From NCBI GenBank assembly GCA_002345215.1, contig DDVH01000043.1, forward strand, positions 15,502 through 65,660: a stretch of DNA of 50,159 bases, in the 5' to 3' direction. The DNA comes from Anaerolineales bacterium UBA2317. Its GTDB lineage: Bacteria; Chloroflexota; Anaerolineae; Anaerolineales; Villigracilaceae. Of this stretch, positions 24,001 to 31,041 are shown in pieces. The position numbers and the translations under genes were made by a program. The notes under the pieces were generated by a model that was given only the letters and a program-made list of their open reading frames with translations, was not told the origin of the DNA and ran no database searches. Each line of letters starts with the position of its first letter. Position 1 is the stretch's first letter.

Positions 24001-25061
24001 AAAAGATTCAAGAAGAGATTAGTGCCCTAGCCCGCTTGCAATTGCGATTTAATAATGAAATTCAAAAAGCCTTAGCCGACGACCCAGAAGATGCGAAAGA
24101 TTCAATTCAAGATTTGGTAGCGGCTCAACTAACGGTCATTAGTGCTACGCGTGTGATTGGCGCGATTCAAAATCGGTTGGGCGAACAATTACAGTTACAA
24201 AGTCCATTGCCTTCGGATTGGGATGAGTTAGCCGATATTTTATTAGATACAACTCATCAAGCCTTTGATAGAAAACGCGAACGATTAAATAATCAAATTG
24301 CGCGCGATATTGACGTTTTATTACAAAGAGAAGATGTCAGCACGGACGCTGGTAAATTACGTCTGTTGTTGACGTTGGCACAAGGTACACGCACTGCTTT
24401 TGATAATAAAACTCATAAACAAGTGAAACAAATTTTCAATCGTTTTACGTATGCGTTTTATGCCGCTCAATTGTTAGAAGGCAAAGATTCAGAAGAAGTG
24501 ATTGATGATGTCATGAATCACTTAGAGACAGCCGAAAAAGTTTTACAAGAAACATGGGGTGAAAATAAATTTGCTGAGGTGAGTGCCAATGCGACAAAGG
24601 TTGCCGATTTTGGTCCCGCGGCGCGAATGGCTTTGGGCGAAGAAAAATTATCCGCGCCTGTATCAAGCCTGACCGAAGATGAAAGAGGCGCGTTGTCTTC
24701 ATCTATTGGTAAATATGTTTTAAATGAAGTTCATCGTCAATTGTTATTAGGTGCGTTTAGTGAGTTATGGGTTGAGTATCTAACAAAAGTTGAAGCCTTG
24801 CGCGTTTCAATTGGTTTAGAGGCTTACGGACAGCGTGACCCACTGGTACAATATAAAGCACAAGCTTCTGAAATGTTTGCGCAGTTATTAGAAGATGTAC
24901 GCGGATTGGTAATTGGACGTGCTTTTGCCGCAAGACCTCGCCGTGTGGAAATTACGCCTCTTGAAACGGGTGAAGTTGCTTCTGCCGCGGTGAATGAGAC
25001 TTCGGTTCAAATTGGCGAAGGCGCATCAAGTGGTAAAAAGAAACGAAGACGAAGGAATTAA
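21057..25061 (+). CDS. secA: SecA preprotein translocase ATPase, enlarged form
   Basis: SecA drives Sec-dependent protein export through SecYEG. GTG start with AAAGGGA about 7 nt upstream. Walker A MRTGEGKT (117-124), DEVD-type Walker B (IIDEVDNVLIDEARTP), and conserved TNMAGRGVDIKLGG, GLHVIGSERHEARRIDNQLRGR and GRAARQGDPGSSRFYLS are all present. At 1334 residues it is much longer than the usual 800-1000: extra sequence lies after the SSERLSNRL segment of NBD2 (about 100 residues), between IKLGGEIAEEV and GGLHVIGSE, and above all about 300 residues of helical sequence before the closing scaffold segment WVEYLTKVEALRVSIGLEAYGQRDP. The C-terminus ends KKKRRRRN with no zinc-binding Cys motif, so SecB docking of the usual kind is not expected. 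Confidence 0.97.
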   Translation: MLKNFVKLFSGDPTKKTVEQFQHFVEQVNALEAEFEALSDDALRAKTDEFKAQVADAIEGIEDKQERQKAEQAVLEEILSAAFAVVREASKRTIGLRHYDVQIIGGAALHYGNIAEMRTGEGKTLVATMPVYLNALTGRGIHLVTVNDYLARRDARWMAPIYHALGLSVGVLQMAAVTENGKKAFIVDFEKESPHEDQRHLRMVDRVEAYNADVTFGTNSEFGFDYLRDNMTMRLDARVQRGHYFAIIDEVDNVLIDEARTPLIISGPASGDLEWYGRMAQVVKQLRPEDYEMEEKNRNINLTEIGVSRVESILGMQLIDPERPEDLTPDQARLMGYLQQALRAQYLFHRNKDYLVQAGKVVIVDEFTGRLMPGRRWSDGLHQAVEAKEGVKVEPESVTYATVTLQNYFRMYQKLAGMTGTALTEAEEFNKIYKLEVAPVAPNLEYQSYGKDALLVEIKAKDEEGYSYSYFAKAGEESPLFYRRKDYPDMIFKTVEAKLRAIVTEIVRNHALGRPLLVGTTSVDSSERLSNRLKAEPVRRLMQYALVRDHYLKANNLEEDGRLITDLVPFNESIDKITPDALRAFIKPHGLTNISLDDENNLGTVLTLLNLPESAKERLKKIFQGGVPHQVLNARKHTEESQIIAGAGAFGAVTIATNMAGRGVDIKLGGEIAEEVISAVNRVLSKAGYKDPFDMTLQERREALQKMDSANFGLYEAEIKHFLGYFEDMARVKELGGLHVIGSERHEARRIDNQLRGRAARQGDPGSSRFYLSMQDDLMRLFGGDQVGNLMGRLKVDDSLPLEVRLVSSIIEGSQTRVEGANFDVRKHLLEYDDVLNKQRQQIYDQRDRIFVKEDLSDDINEMLEAEVTKRVEAGLADEEGAWRLIAWLDQVQPAFESKNGLYPSFGFKLLLNQIDQNDVKNSILNIISKSIEAEYAHANKAIENLINRTQESLETQISDREDALDAYFQTLRDMEETPRPQKIQEEISALARLQLRFNNEIQKALADDPEDAKDSIQDLVAAQLTVISATRVIGAIQNRLGEQLQLQSPLPSDWDELADILLDTTHQAFDRKRERLNNQIARDIDVLLQREDVSTDAGKLRLLLTLAQGTRTAFDNKTHKQVKQIFNRFTYAFYAAQLLEGKDSEEVIDDVMNHLETAEKVLQETWGENKFAEVSANATKVADFGPAARMALGEEKLSAPVSSLTEDERGALSSSIGKYVLNEVHRQLLLGAFSELWVEYLTKVEALRVSIGLEAYGQRDPLVQYKAQASEMFAQLLEDVRGLVIGRAFAARPRRVEITPLETGEVASAAVNETSVQIGEGASSGKKKRRRRN

Positions 25062-25098
25062 CTAGTTGACTAGCTAACTAGTGAACTAGTTGGTTAGT
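25061..25098. repeat. ACTAGT/CTAG-rich imperfect palindrome after secA
   Basis: A 38-bp stretch made of repeated ACTAGT, GACTAGC and AACTAGTT words begins at the secA stop codon and ends just before the adenosine deaminase ribosome binding site. It reads nearly the same on both strands. Origin unknown; it may be a small repeat family member. Confidence 0.5.
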
Positions 25099-25112
25099 TT
25101 ATTGAGGCAGAT

Positions 25113-26153
25113 TTGTTTTCGGATGATACTGCTCCCCTTAACAAGTATGTGATTCTTCCAAAGGTGGAATTACACCGCCATTTGGAAGGTTCTTTGCGTT
25201 TGGCTACCATGTTAGACATTGCCAAGAAGCATGGGGTAACGGTTCCAGTTTCGATGTTGAACTTAAGTGGCTTGGTGCAAGTGCAAGACCAAGACCCCAT
25301 GACGTTTACAAATTTCCTTGAAAAATTTAAAACCTTACGTTTGTTTTATAAATCGCCAGATGTGATTCATCGCGTCTCTGCTGAAGCAGTGGAAGATGCC
25401 GCCAAAGATAATGTTCGATATTTGGAATTACGCTTTACACCAGTTGCATTGAGTCGTGCTGAAGGTTTTCCTTTGCACGATGTGATGGATTGGGTCATTA
25501 CCAGTGCGCAGGAAGCGGCGAAGAAACATAAAATTAAAGTCAGTTTGATTGCTTCGGTGAATCGCCACGAAAGCCCAGATTTAGCAGAACAAGTAGCTTG
25601 GTTGGCTGTTGACCATATGAAACATGGTCTCATGGGTTTGGATTTAGCAGGCAATGAGGCCGAATTTCCATCCAGTCCATTTTATGGGATTTTCAAAGAA
25701 GCCCGCGAATCAGGTTTACGTGTGACGATTCATGCTGGGGAGTGGGGACCTGCTTCCAACGTGCGTGAGGCGATTGAAAATCTAGGTGCCGAAAGAATCG
25801 GGCATGGGGTACGCGTCTTAGAAGATGATGAAGTTGTATCGCTTGCGAAAGAACGTGGCACAGTCTTTGAAGTGTGTGTGACTAGTAATTTTCAATCCGG
25901 CGTGGTGAATTCTGTGGAATCTCATCCTTTACCAAAGATGCTTGAAAAAGGGTTGAGGGTGACCATCAATACCGATGACCCCAGCATTTCAAGAATCACA
26001 TTGGCAAATGAATATCAAGTGGTTTGTGATAAATTAAATATAAAGATTGATGATTTGAAGAAGTCTGTGTTAATGGCGGCTGAATCTGCCTTTTTGAGTG
26101 ATGCAGATAAAACTCAGTTAACCAATTCGCTCAAAAAAGAATTAAAATTATAA
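25113..26153 (+). CDS. add: Adenosine deaminase
   Basis: 346 residues. Zinc and catalytic motifs of the adenosine/AMP deaminase family are complete: ELHRHLEGS (H21, H23), VTIHAGEWG, ERIGHGVRV, CVTSNFQSG, and INTDDPSIS. It converts adenosine to inosine in purine salvage; some relatives act on adenine or 6-aminodeoxyfutalosine instead, so substrate is not proven. The TTG start at 25113 is chosen because GAGGC precedes it and the first ATG in frame comes after the essential HxH motif. It follows secA by about 50 nt of repeat sequence. Confidence 0.88.
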   Translation: MFSDDTAPLNKYVILPKVELHRHLEGSLRLATMLDIAKKHGVTVPVSMLNLSGLVQVQDQDPMTFTNFLEKFKTLRLFYKSPDVIHRVSAEAVEDAAKDNVRYLELRFTPVALSRAEGFPLHDVMDWVITSAQEAAKKHKIKVSLIASVNRHESPDLAEQVAWLAVDHMKHGLMGLDLAGNEAEFPSSPFYGIFKEARESGLRVTIHAGEWGPASNVREAIENLGAERIGHGVRVLEDDEVVSLAKERGTVFEVCVTSNFQSGVVNSVESHPLPKMLEKGLRVTINTDDPSISRITLANEYQVVCDKLNIKIDDLKKSVLMAAESAFLSDADKTQLTNSLKKELKL

Positions 26154-26181
26154 AAATCCCATATTAGAAAAATCAAGGATG

Positions 26182-26199
26182 ACAAAGGCGCTCCTTTGT
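26182..26199 (+). promoter_or_regulatory. Short hairpin in the leader of the aconitase gene
   Basis: ACAAAGG-CGCT-CCTTTGT (26182-26188 with 26193-26199) lies 38 nt before the aconitase ATG and 29 nt after the deaminase stop. It could be a weak terminator for the deaminase gene or a leader hairpin. No T-run follows directly. Confidence 0.35.
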
Positions 26200-26237
26200 G
26201 TTCTTCGGTGAAAATTTTTTACCAAAAGGAGAAACCT

Positions 26238-28934
26238 ATGAAAGATTTATTTAAGTCTCGTGACGTATTAAAGGTCGGGAAAAAAGAATACACCATCTAT
26301 CGGCTGGATGCACTCGAAAAGGCTGGTTTAACAAAATTAAACAAATTGCCATATTCGATTCGCATTTTGTTAGAAGCCGCACTTCGTCAATGCAACGACA
26401 TCGAAATTAAACAAGAAGATGTGAAAAACATCGCCGCATGGAGTCCCAAAGGAGCACGCCCTGGCATTCCATTTTTGCCGGGCAGGGTAGTGATGCAAGA
26501 TTTTACCGGCGTGCCAGCCGTTGTAGATTTAGCCGCCATGCGTGCCGCAGTTGCAAGGTTAGGCGGCGACCCGAAAAAAATTAATCCGCTTGTGCCGGTT
26601 GATTTGGTCATTGACCATTCTGTGCAAGTTGATTTTTTTGCCACAGCCGACGCATTGAATCGCAATACCGAAATGGAATTTTTGCGAAATCGCGAACGTT
26701 ATGAATTTCTCAAGTGGGGACAAAAAGCATTTACAAACTTCCGCGTTGTTCCACCAATGACAGGCATTGTGCATCAAGTCAATTTGGAAAATCTTGCCGA
26801 AGTTGTCATGACCAAACAAGTTGATAAAGAAACGTTTGCATTTCCTGATACTTTAGTCGGCACCGATTCACACACCACCATGATTAACGGTTTAGGTGTT
26901 GTGGGTTGGGGTGTTGGTGGTATCGAAGCCGAAGCTGTAATGTTAGGTCAACCAATGGATATGTTGTTGCCTGATGTCATCGGTTTCAAACTTTATGGGA
27001 AACTTCGTGATGGTGTTACTGCAACCGATTTGGTTTTAACTGTTACACAAATGCTTCGCAAAAAAGGTGTGGTTGATAAATTTGTTGAATTTTATGGCGA
27101 AGGTTTAGATAGCATGTCTTTAACTGACCGCGCCACAATTGGAAACATGGCTCCTGAATATGGTGCCACCATGGGTTACTTCCCTGTAGATGAAGAAACG
27201 CTTCGTTACATGCGCCTAACTGGTCGCTCAGACCAAACCATTGACTTAACCCAAGCCTATTTACGCGAGCAAGGACTCTTCCGCGAATCAAATTCTCCAG
27301 ACCCAGAATTTACAGACACACTTGAATTAGATTTGGCATCTGTTGTGCCATCATTAGCTGGTCCGAAACGTCCACAAGACCGCGTCACATTGACAGATAT
27401 GAAAGGTACATTTCAAAAAGCATTGACTGCCCCTGTCAAAGACCGTGGTTATGAACTTTCTGGTGATGCTTTAACTCGTGAAGCCACATTCGGCACAAAT
27501 GGCGGCTCACAAAAAATGAAACATGGTGCAGTTGTCATTGCCGCAATTACATCTTGTACAAACACAAGCAATCCATCTGTCATGGTTGCGGCTGGACTCG
27601 TTGCCAAGAAAGCCATTGAAAAAGGCTTGCAAGTTAAGCCGTATGTCAAAACATCTTTAGCACCGGGTTCTCGTGTAGTGACAGAATATCTTGACAAAGC
27701 AGGTTTGATTGAACCATTGTCGCAACTTGGATTCAACGTCATTGCTTATGGCTGTACCACTTGTATAGGAAACTCAGGTCCACTTCCAGGTGAAGTTGCA
27801 AAAGCAGTAACAGGCTCAGACTTAGTCGCCGCGGCGGTGATTTCAGGCAATAGAAATTTTGAAGGACGAGTCCATCCGCTTGTGAAAGCAAATTATTTGG
27901 CATCGCCTCCATTGGTGGTTGCTTATGCGTTAGCAGGAACTGTGGATATTGATTTAGAAAAAGAATCGCTTGGCACAGATAAAAATGGTCAACCTGTTTA
28001 CCTCAAAGATTTATGGCCCACACAACAAGAGATTAGCGACACGATTGCAGTAAACGTCAAAGCCGAAATGTTCAAAGAAAGATATGAAGATGTGTTCGGC
28101 GGCTCAGACATGTGGAAAGAAATTGAAGTTTCCGGTGGTGATTTGTATGAATGGAATGAAAGCTCAACTTACATTCATCATCCGCCGTATTTCCAAAGCA
28201 TTTCATTAGATGTTGATTCGGTGAAAGGAATCAAAGGCGCGCGCGTGTTAGGTTTGTTCGGTGACTCCATCACCACAGACCATATTTCGCCTGCGGGTAA
28301 CATTGCCGTTGACTCACCTGCTGGAAAATTTTTGCAAGAAAAAGATGTTGCTCCACAATATTTTAATTCTTATGGTGCGCGACGTGGTAACGACCAAGTG
28401 ATGGCGCGTGGCACGTTTGCAAACATTCGCTTGAAGAATCAACTCGTTGCTCCCAAAGAAGGCAACTGGACGAAACATCACACCTCTGGCGAAGTCATGT
28501 CTATTTATGATGCCGCCATGAAGTATATGCAAGAAAATATTCCCGCGATTATTTTGGCTGGCAAAGAATATGGAACTGGTTCAAGTAGAGATTGGGCGGC
28601 AAAAGGTCCGATGTTGCAAGGCGTGAAAGCAGTGATTGCTGAATCGTTTGAGCGTATTCATCGTTCTAATTTAGTGGGTATGGGTGTGCTTCCCCTAAGA
28701 TTTGCTGAGGGTCAAAATGCCGAGTCTCTCGGTCTGGATGGAAGCGAAGTGTTCGACATCGAAGGCTTGGATGACAACATCAAGCCGAAGAGTGAATTAA
28801 CTGTCAAAGCAAAAAAATCAGATGGCAAAGTGATTGAATTCAAAGTGACTGTTTTGTTGAATACAGATGTTGAAGTGAATTACTATCGCAACGGTGGTAT
28901 CTTGCACACGGTTTTGAGAAATTTGGTTAAATAA
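26238..28934 (+). CDS. acnA: Aconitate hydratase A
   Basis: ATG 26238 is set by AAAGGAG 6 nt upstream; an open frame extends 14 codons further but would bury that site. 898 residues, the usual length for AcnA/IRP1-type aconitase. The three [4Fe-4S] ligands are in SCTN and CTTC of ITSCTNTSNPSVM and YGCTTCIGNSGPL. Substrate-binding and swivel-domain motifs are visible (GTDSHTTMINGLGVVGWGVGG, LGDSITTDHISPAGN-like FGDSITTDHISPAGN, TGSSRDWAAKGP). It interconverts citrate and isocitrate in the TCA cycle in the cytoplasm. Monocistronic, with a strong terminator 10 nt after the stop. Confidence 0.95.
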   Translation: MKDLFKSRDVLKVGKKEYTIYRLDALEKAGLTKLNKLPYSIRILLEAALRQCNDIEIKQEDVKNIAAWSPKGARPGIPFLPGRVVMQDFTGVPAVVDLAAMRAAVARLGGDPKKINPLVPVDLVIDHSVQVDFFATADALNRNTEMEFLRNRERYEFLKWGQKAFTNFRVVPPMTGIVHQVNLENLAEVVMTKQVDKETFAFPDTLVGTDSHTTMINGLGVVGWGVGGIEAEAVMLGQPMDMLLPDVIGFKLYGKLRDGVTATDLVLTVTQMLRKKGVVDKFVEFYGEGLDSMSLTDRATIGNMAPEYGATMGYFPVDEETLRYMRLTGRSDQTIDLTQAYLREQGLFRESNSPDPEFTDTLELDLASVVPSLAGPKRPQDRVTLTDMKGTFQKALTAPVKDRGYELSGDALTREATFGTNGGSQKMKHGAVVIAAITSCTNTSNPSVMVAAGLVAKKAIEKGLQVKPYVKTSLAPGSRVVTEYLDKAGLIEPLSQLGFNVIAYGCTTCIGNSGPLPGEVAKAVTGSDLVAAAVISGNRNFEGRVHPLVKANYLASPPLVVAYALAGTVDIDLEKESLGTDKNGQPVYLKDLWPTQQEISDTIAVNVKAEMFKERYEDVFGGSDMWKEIEVSGGDLYEWNESSTYIHHPPYFQSISLDVDSVKGIKGARVLGLFGDSITTDHISPAGNIAVDSPAGKFLQEKDVAPQYFNSYGARRGNDQVMARGTFANIRLKNQLVAPKEGNWTKHHTSGEVMSIYDAAMKYMQENIPAIILAGKEYGTGSSRDWAAKGPMLQGVKAVIAESFERIHRSNLVGMGVLPLRFAEGQNAESLGLDGSEVFDIEGLDDNIKPKSELTVKAKKSDGKVIEFKVTVLLNTDVEVNYYRNGGILHTVLRNLVK

Positions 28935-28944
28935 AATTTGTAAT

Positions 28945-28975
28945 AAAAAAGACCGACGTTAGTCGGTCTTTTTTA
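28945..28975. terminator. Bidirectional terminator between acnA and the TetR gene
   Basis: Stem GACCGAC/GTCGGTC (28951-28957 with 28962-28968) flanked by A6 on the left and T6 on the right works on both strands, between convergent genes. Confidence 0.9.
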
Positions 28976-28976
28976 T

Positions 28977-29627
28977 TTATGGAAGCAAAAAATCTGTAAG
29001 TGTTTGTGATAACCAAGTCTCATATTCTTCACCTGACCATCCACGTTCTACAATCAACAAGTTATACACTTCTGCACTGGTTAATAACCAAACTGTTTCA
29101 GTGGCTGTTAATTTATCTAGATTTTTCCGTAAGTTTCCATTTGCCATTACACAATCAATAAAAAATCCCATGCCTTGAAATCTTCCATCTATATACTTTT
29201 TTGAAAGACGTTTAATTTCAGACTCTGTTTTGGATGCACTCTTCATGACTTCAAGTAATTGCGCAACATGAGACATCAATAGATGAATTCGTTTTGCAAA
29301 CATTTGAATCTGGCGTTTTTGATTTGTTTCTTGTGCCACTTCACGGATTTGTTCTCGCAACATGACGGGAACAGGATTGTCATCATCCCCAAGAATTGAA
29401 GTTTTAATTAGCTTTGAGAGAATTGTCTTTTTATTTTTAAATGTTGCATAGATTGTCTCTGGGGCAACACTTGCTTTTTGGGCAATCGCTTCAATGGAAG
29501 TGCCTGAATACCCTTTATTTATAAAAAGGTTTTCAGCAGATACAAGAATTTGCTGATGTGTTTCAAGCGCCTGTGCTTTGCGGCGACTTGAATCATATTT
29601 ACGTTTGGTCTGTTTTTGGGGAGGCAT
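28977..29627 (-). CDS. TetR/AcrR family transcriptional regulator
   Basis: 216 residues from ATG 29627; a TTG at 29639 would add four residues, and neither has a strong ribosome binding site. The N-terminal helix-turn-helix is typical: ILVSAENLFINKGYSGTSIEAIAQKASVAPETIYATFKNK. The C-terminal ligand domain is all-helical with no recognisable ligand signature. It is divergent from a small alpha-beta-barrel gene, and a perfect palindrome (29662-29700) lies between them, so it most likely represses itself and that gene. Confidence 0.85.
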   Translation of the reverse strand: MPPQKQTKRKYDSSRRKAQALETHQQILVSAENLFINKGYSGTSIEAIAQKASVAPETIYATFKNKKTILSKLIKTSILGDDDNPVPVMLREQIREVAQETNQKRQIQMFAKRIHLLMSHVAQLLEVMKSASKTESEIKRLSKKYIDGRFQGMGFFIDCVMANGNLRKNLDKLTATETVWLLTSAEVYNLLIVERGWSGEEYETWLSQTLTDFLLP

Positions 29628-29661
29628 ATCTCTTGACAATTCTCTGTTTTCATTTTATCAT

Positions 29662-29700
29662 ACCCATATTAAATACAGTATTACTGTATTTAATATGGGT
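29662..29700. promoter_or_regulatory. Perfect 18+18 bp operator palindrome between divergent genes
   Basis: Two exact 18-bp arms (29662-29679 and 29683-29700; arm ACCCATATTAAATACAGT) flank an ATT centre. It lies 34 nt from the TetR start and 31 nt from the small gene start, covering both promoter regions. TetR proteins bind such dyads as dimers or pairs of dimers. Confidence 0.8.
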
Positions 29701-29731
29701 AACTACTCGTATAAAAACAAAGGAGTATTTT

Positions 29732-30016
29732 ATGTACATGTTACGAATCGAACATCCTGTTCCAAATTTTGAACGTTGGAAACAAGCATTTGATAGTGAC
29801 CCTGTGGGGCGTGAAAAAATGGGTGTGAAGCGATATCAAATCTTACGCCCTGTAGATAACCCCAATTATGTAATGATAGACCTTGAATTTAATACTGCTA
29901 AAGAAGCAGAATCATTACTTGCCGCTATGCGTGGGGTATGGGAGCGTGTGCAAGGTACAATTATGACTAACCCACAAACGCATATTGTAGAAACAATCGA
30001 AACAAAAAATTACTAA
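29732..30016 (+). CDS. Small dimeric alpha-beta-barrel (ABM-like) protein
   Basis: 94 residues from ATG 29732 with AGGAG 6 nt upstream; the frame is open further upstream but crosses the operator. The pattern LRIEHPVPNFERWKQAFDSDPVGREKMGVKRYQ, then PNYVMIDLEFNTAKEAESLLAAM, fits a ferredoxin-like alpha-beta-barrel of the antibiotic-biosynthesis-monooxygenase or DUF-cyclase kind. Catalytic role is unknown. It is controlled, by inference, by the divergent TetR regulator and ends in a strong terminator. Confidence 0.75.
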   Translation: MYMLRIEHPVPNFERWKQAFDSDPVGREKMGVKRYQILRPVDNPNYVMIDLEFNTAKEAESLLAAMRGVWERVQGTIMTNPQTHIVETIETKNY

Positions 30017-30017
30017 C

Positions 30018-30052
30018 AAAAAAGAGGCTGTCATCATGACAGCCTCTTTTTT
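30018..30052. terminator. Bidirectional terminator between convergent genes
   Basis: A 17-bp perfect inverted repeat (30018-30034 with 30036-30052; GC core GAGGCTGTCA) begins with A6 and ends with T6. Its right end touches the stop codon of the membrane protein gene on the other strand. Confidence 0.9.
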
Positions 30053-30752
30053 ATAACTTCACTGAAAACCCAGCGGATATGACACCGACAAGTAATGACA
30101 CCGCAAGAATTAAAACACCAACTAACCAAATCCCAATAAAGCTATTGATTAACCCAACCAACATGAGGATTGCTAATAAGTTATAGCGTGATGTTCTCAT
30201 CCCGCTTCCTTCTAGACTTCCAGCCTGTTTCATTTTATACAAACTGATTCCTGTCCCCAACAGACTCACAATCACCAAAGCCCAAGTAATCGTTGCGCCG
30301 CTGATACCAAATGGATGAATGATAATTCCACATGTTCCTTCACGGTCAGGTTGTGGATATGCCGCATACGACCATGCGCGTACAAAAATGAAGCGGTCAA
30401 GGTCAATATTTTCAGGTCCGATTTGCCATTCTAATTTTTTTGATTCGCCCGGCAACAATAAAACAGATTCATAAGCGCTAATTGGTGCGCCCGGCATACT
30501 AATATCTGTTTTGATAGATGGAGCTAAATTTCTATCTAACGAATTGCTGAGTTTGATAGAAAATGTGCTGGTTTCCGTATCACTCATCAAAATTGGGCAA
30601 CTTAAAGAACTCATGCGGACCCCACCGACACGGTCAAAACCATAGAAGGCGGCTTCCAAATCTCCCCACGTGGCGAGGAGCGTTAACAAAAGCCCGGCAA
30701 TCACACTAACCAGATATAGAACGAAATAAAAATTGTTTTTCTGATTTCCCAT
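30051..30752 (-). CDS. Membrane protein with extracytoplasmic beta-domain
   Basis: 233 residues from ATG 30752; AAAGAAG lies just upstream, whereas an in-frame TTG at 30767 would overlap that site. One N-terminal helix (VLYLVSVIAGLLLTLLATW), then about 110 residues outside the membrane that look beta-rich (STFSIKLSNSLDR, VLLLPGESKKLEWQIG, FIFVRAWSYAAYP), then three helices (ITWALVIVSLLGTGISLY, LLAILMLVGLINSFIGIWL, VGVLILAVSLLVGVISAG). No named family recognised. Monocistronic. Confidence 0.65.
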   Translation of the reverse strand: MGNQKNNFYFVLYLVSVIAGLLLTLLATWGDLEAAFYGFDRVGGVRMSSLSCPILMSDTETSTFSIKLSNSLDRNLAPSIKTDISMPGAPISAYESVLLLPGESKKLEWQIGPENIDLDRFIFVRAWSYAAYPQPDREGTCGIIIHPFGISGATITWALVIVSLLGTGISLYKMKQAGSLEGSGMRTSRYNLLAILMLVGLINSFIGIWLVGVLILAVSLLVGVISAGFSVKL

Positions 30753-30892
30753 ATTTTCTTCTTTCAAGTGGATTAGGTTTGCATTTTATCCCATCGGCAA
30801 GGTGGTTTACACGATACTTGAGGACTGTTTTATAAAAGGTTAATACGCAAATTCTCAAGCCTTGTTCAAGTTAGGTTAAAGAAAAAGATTTA

Positions 30893-30961
30893 ACCACTGA
30901 GCACACAGAGCTCACAGAGTTTTTCTCTTGTTTTCTCCGTGAACTCGGTGCTCTCTGTGGT
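30893..30961. repeat. CACAGAG-type imperfect inverted repeat
   Basis: Arms 30893-30919 and 30935-30961 pair at 21 of 27 positions, built of ACCACNGAG and CACAGAG words around a T-rich loop. Repeats of this kind are scattered between genes in many environmental bacteria. It lies in the 289-bp gap before lepA, which otherwise holds only the lepA promoter. Confidence 0.55.
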
Positions 30962-30999
30962 GAAGAGATTTTTTTAGGCTCACCCGCCTCACTTCAAAG

Positions 31000-31028
31000 G
31001 TGACTGTGACTTTGTAATCGGTTATACT
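31000..31028 (+). promoter_or_regulatory. lepA promoter, very short leader
   Basis: GTGACT (31000-31005), 17 nt, TATACT (31023-31028). Transcription would start about 31035, only some 7 nt before the ATG, and no ribosome binding site is visible. The message is probably nearly leaderless. Confidence 0.45.
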
Positions 31029-31041
31029 TGCGCCCGCAAAT

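Noticed and set aside
26196..26237. 14-codon N-terminal extension of aconitase
   Set aside because: The extension covers the ribosome binding site of ATG 26238 and is not family-like.
29558..29731. N-terminal extension of the small ABM-like protein
   Set aside because: It would translate the operator palindrome and part of the TetR gene in antisense.
28945..30052. Mobile element flanked by the two similar A6...T6 hairpins
   Set aside because: Stem sequences differ; both are ordinary bidirectional terminators between convergent genes.
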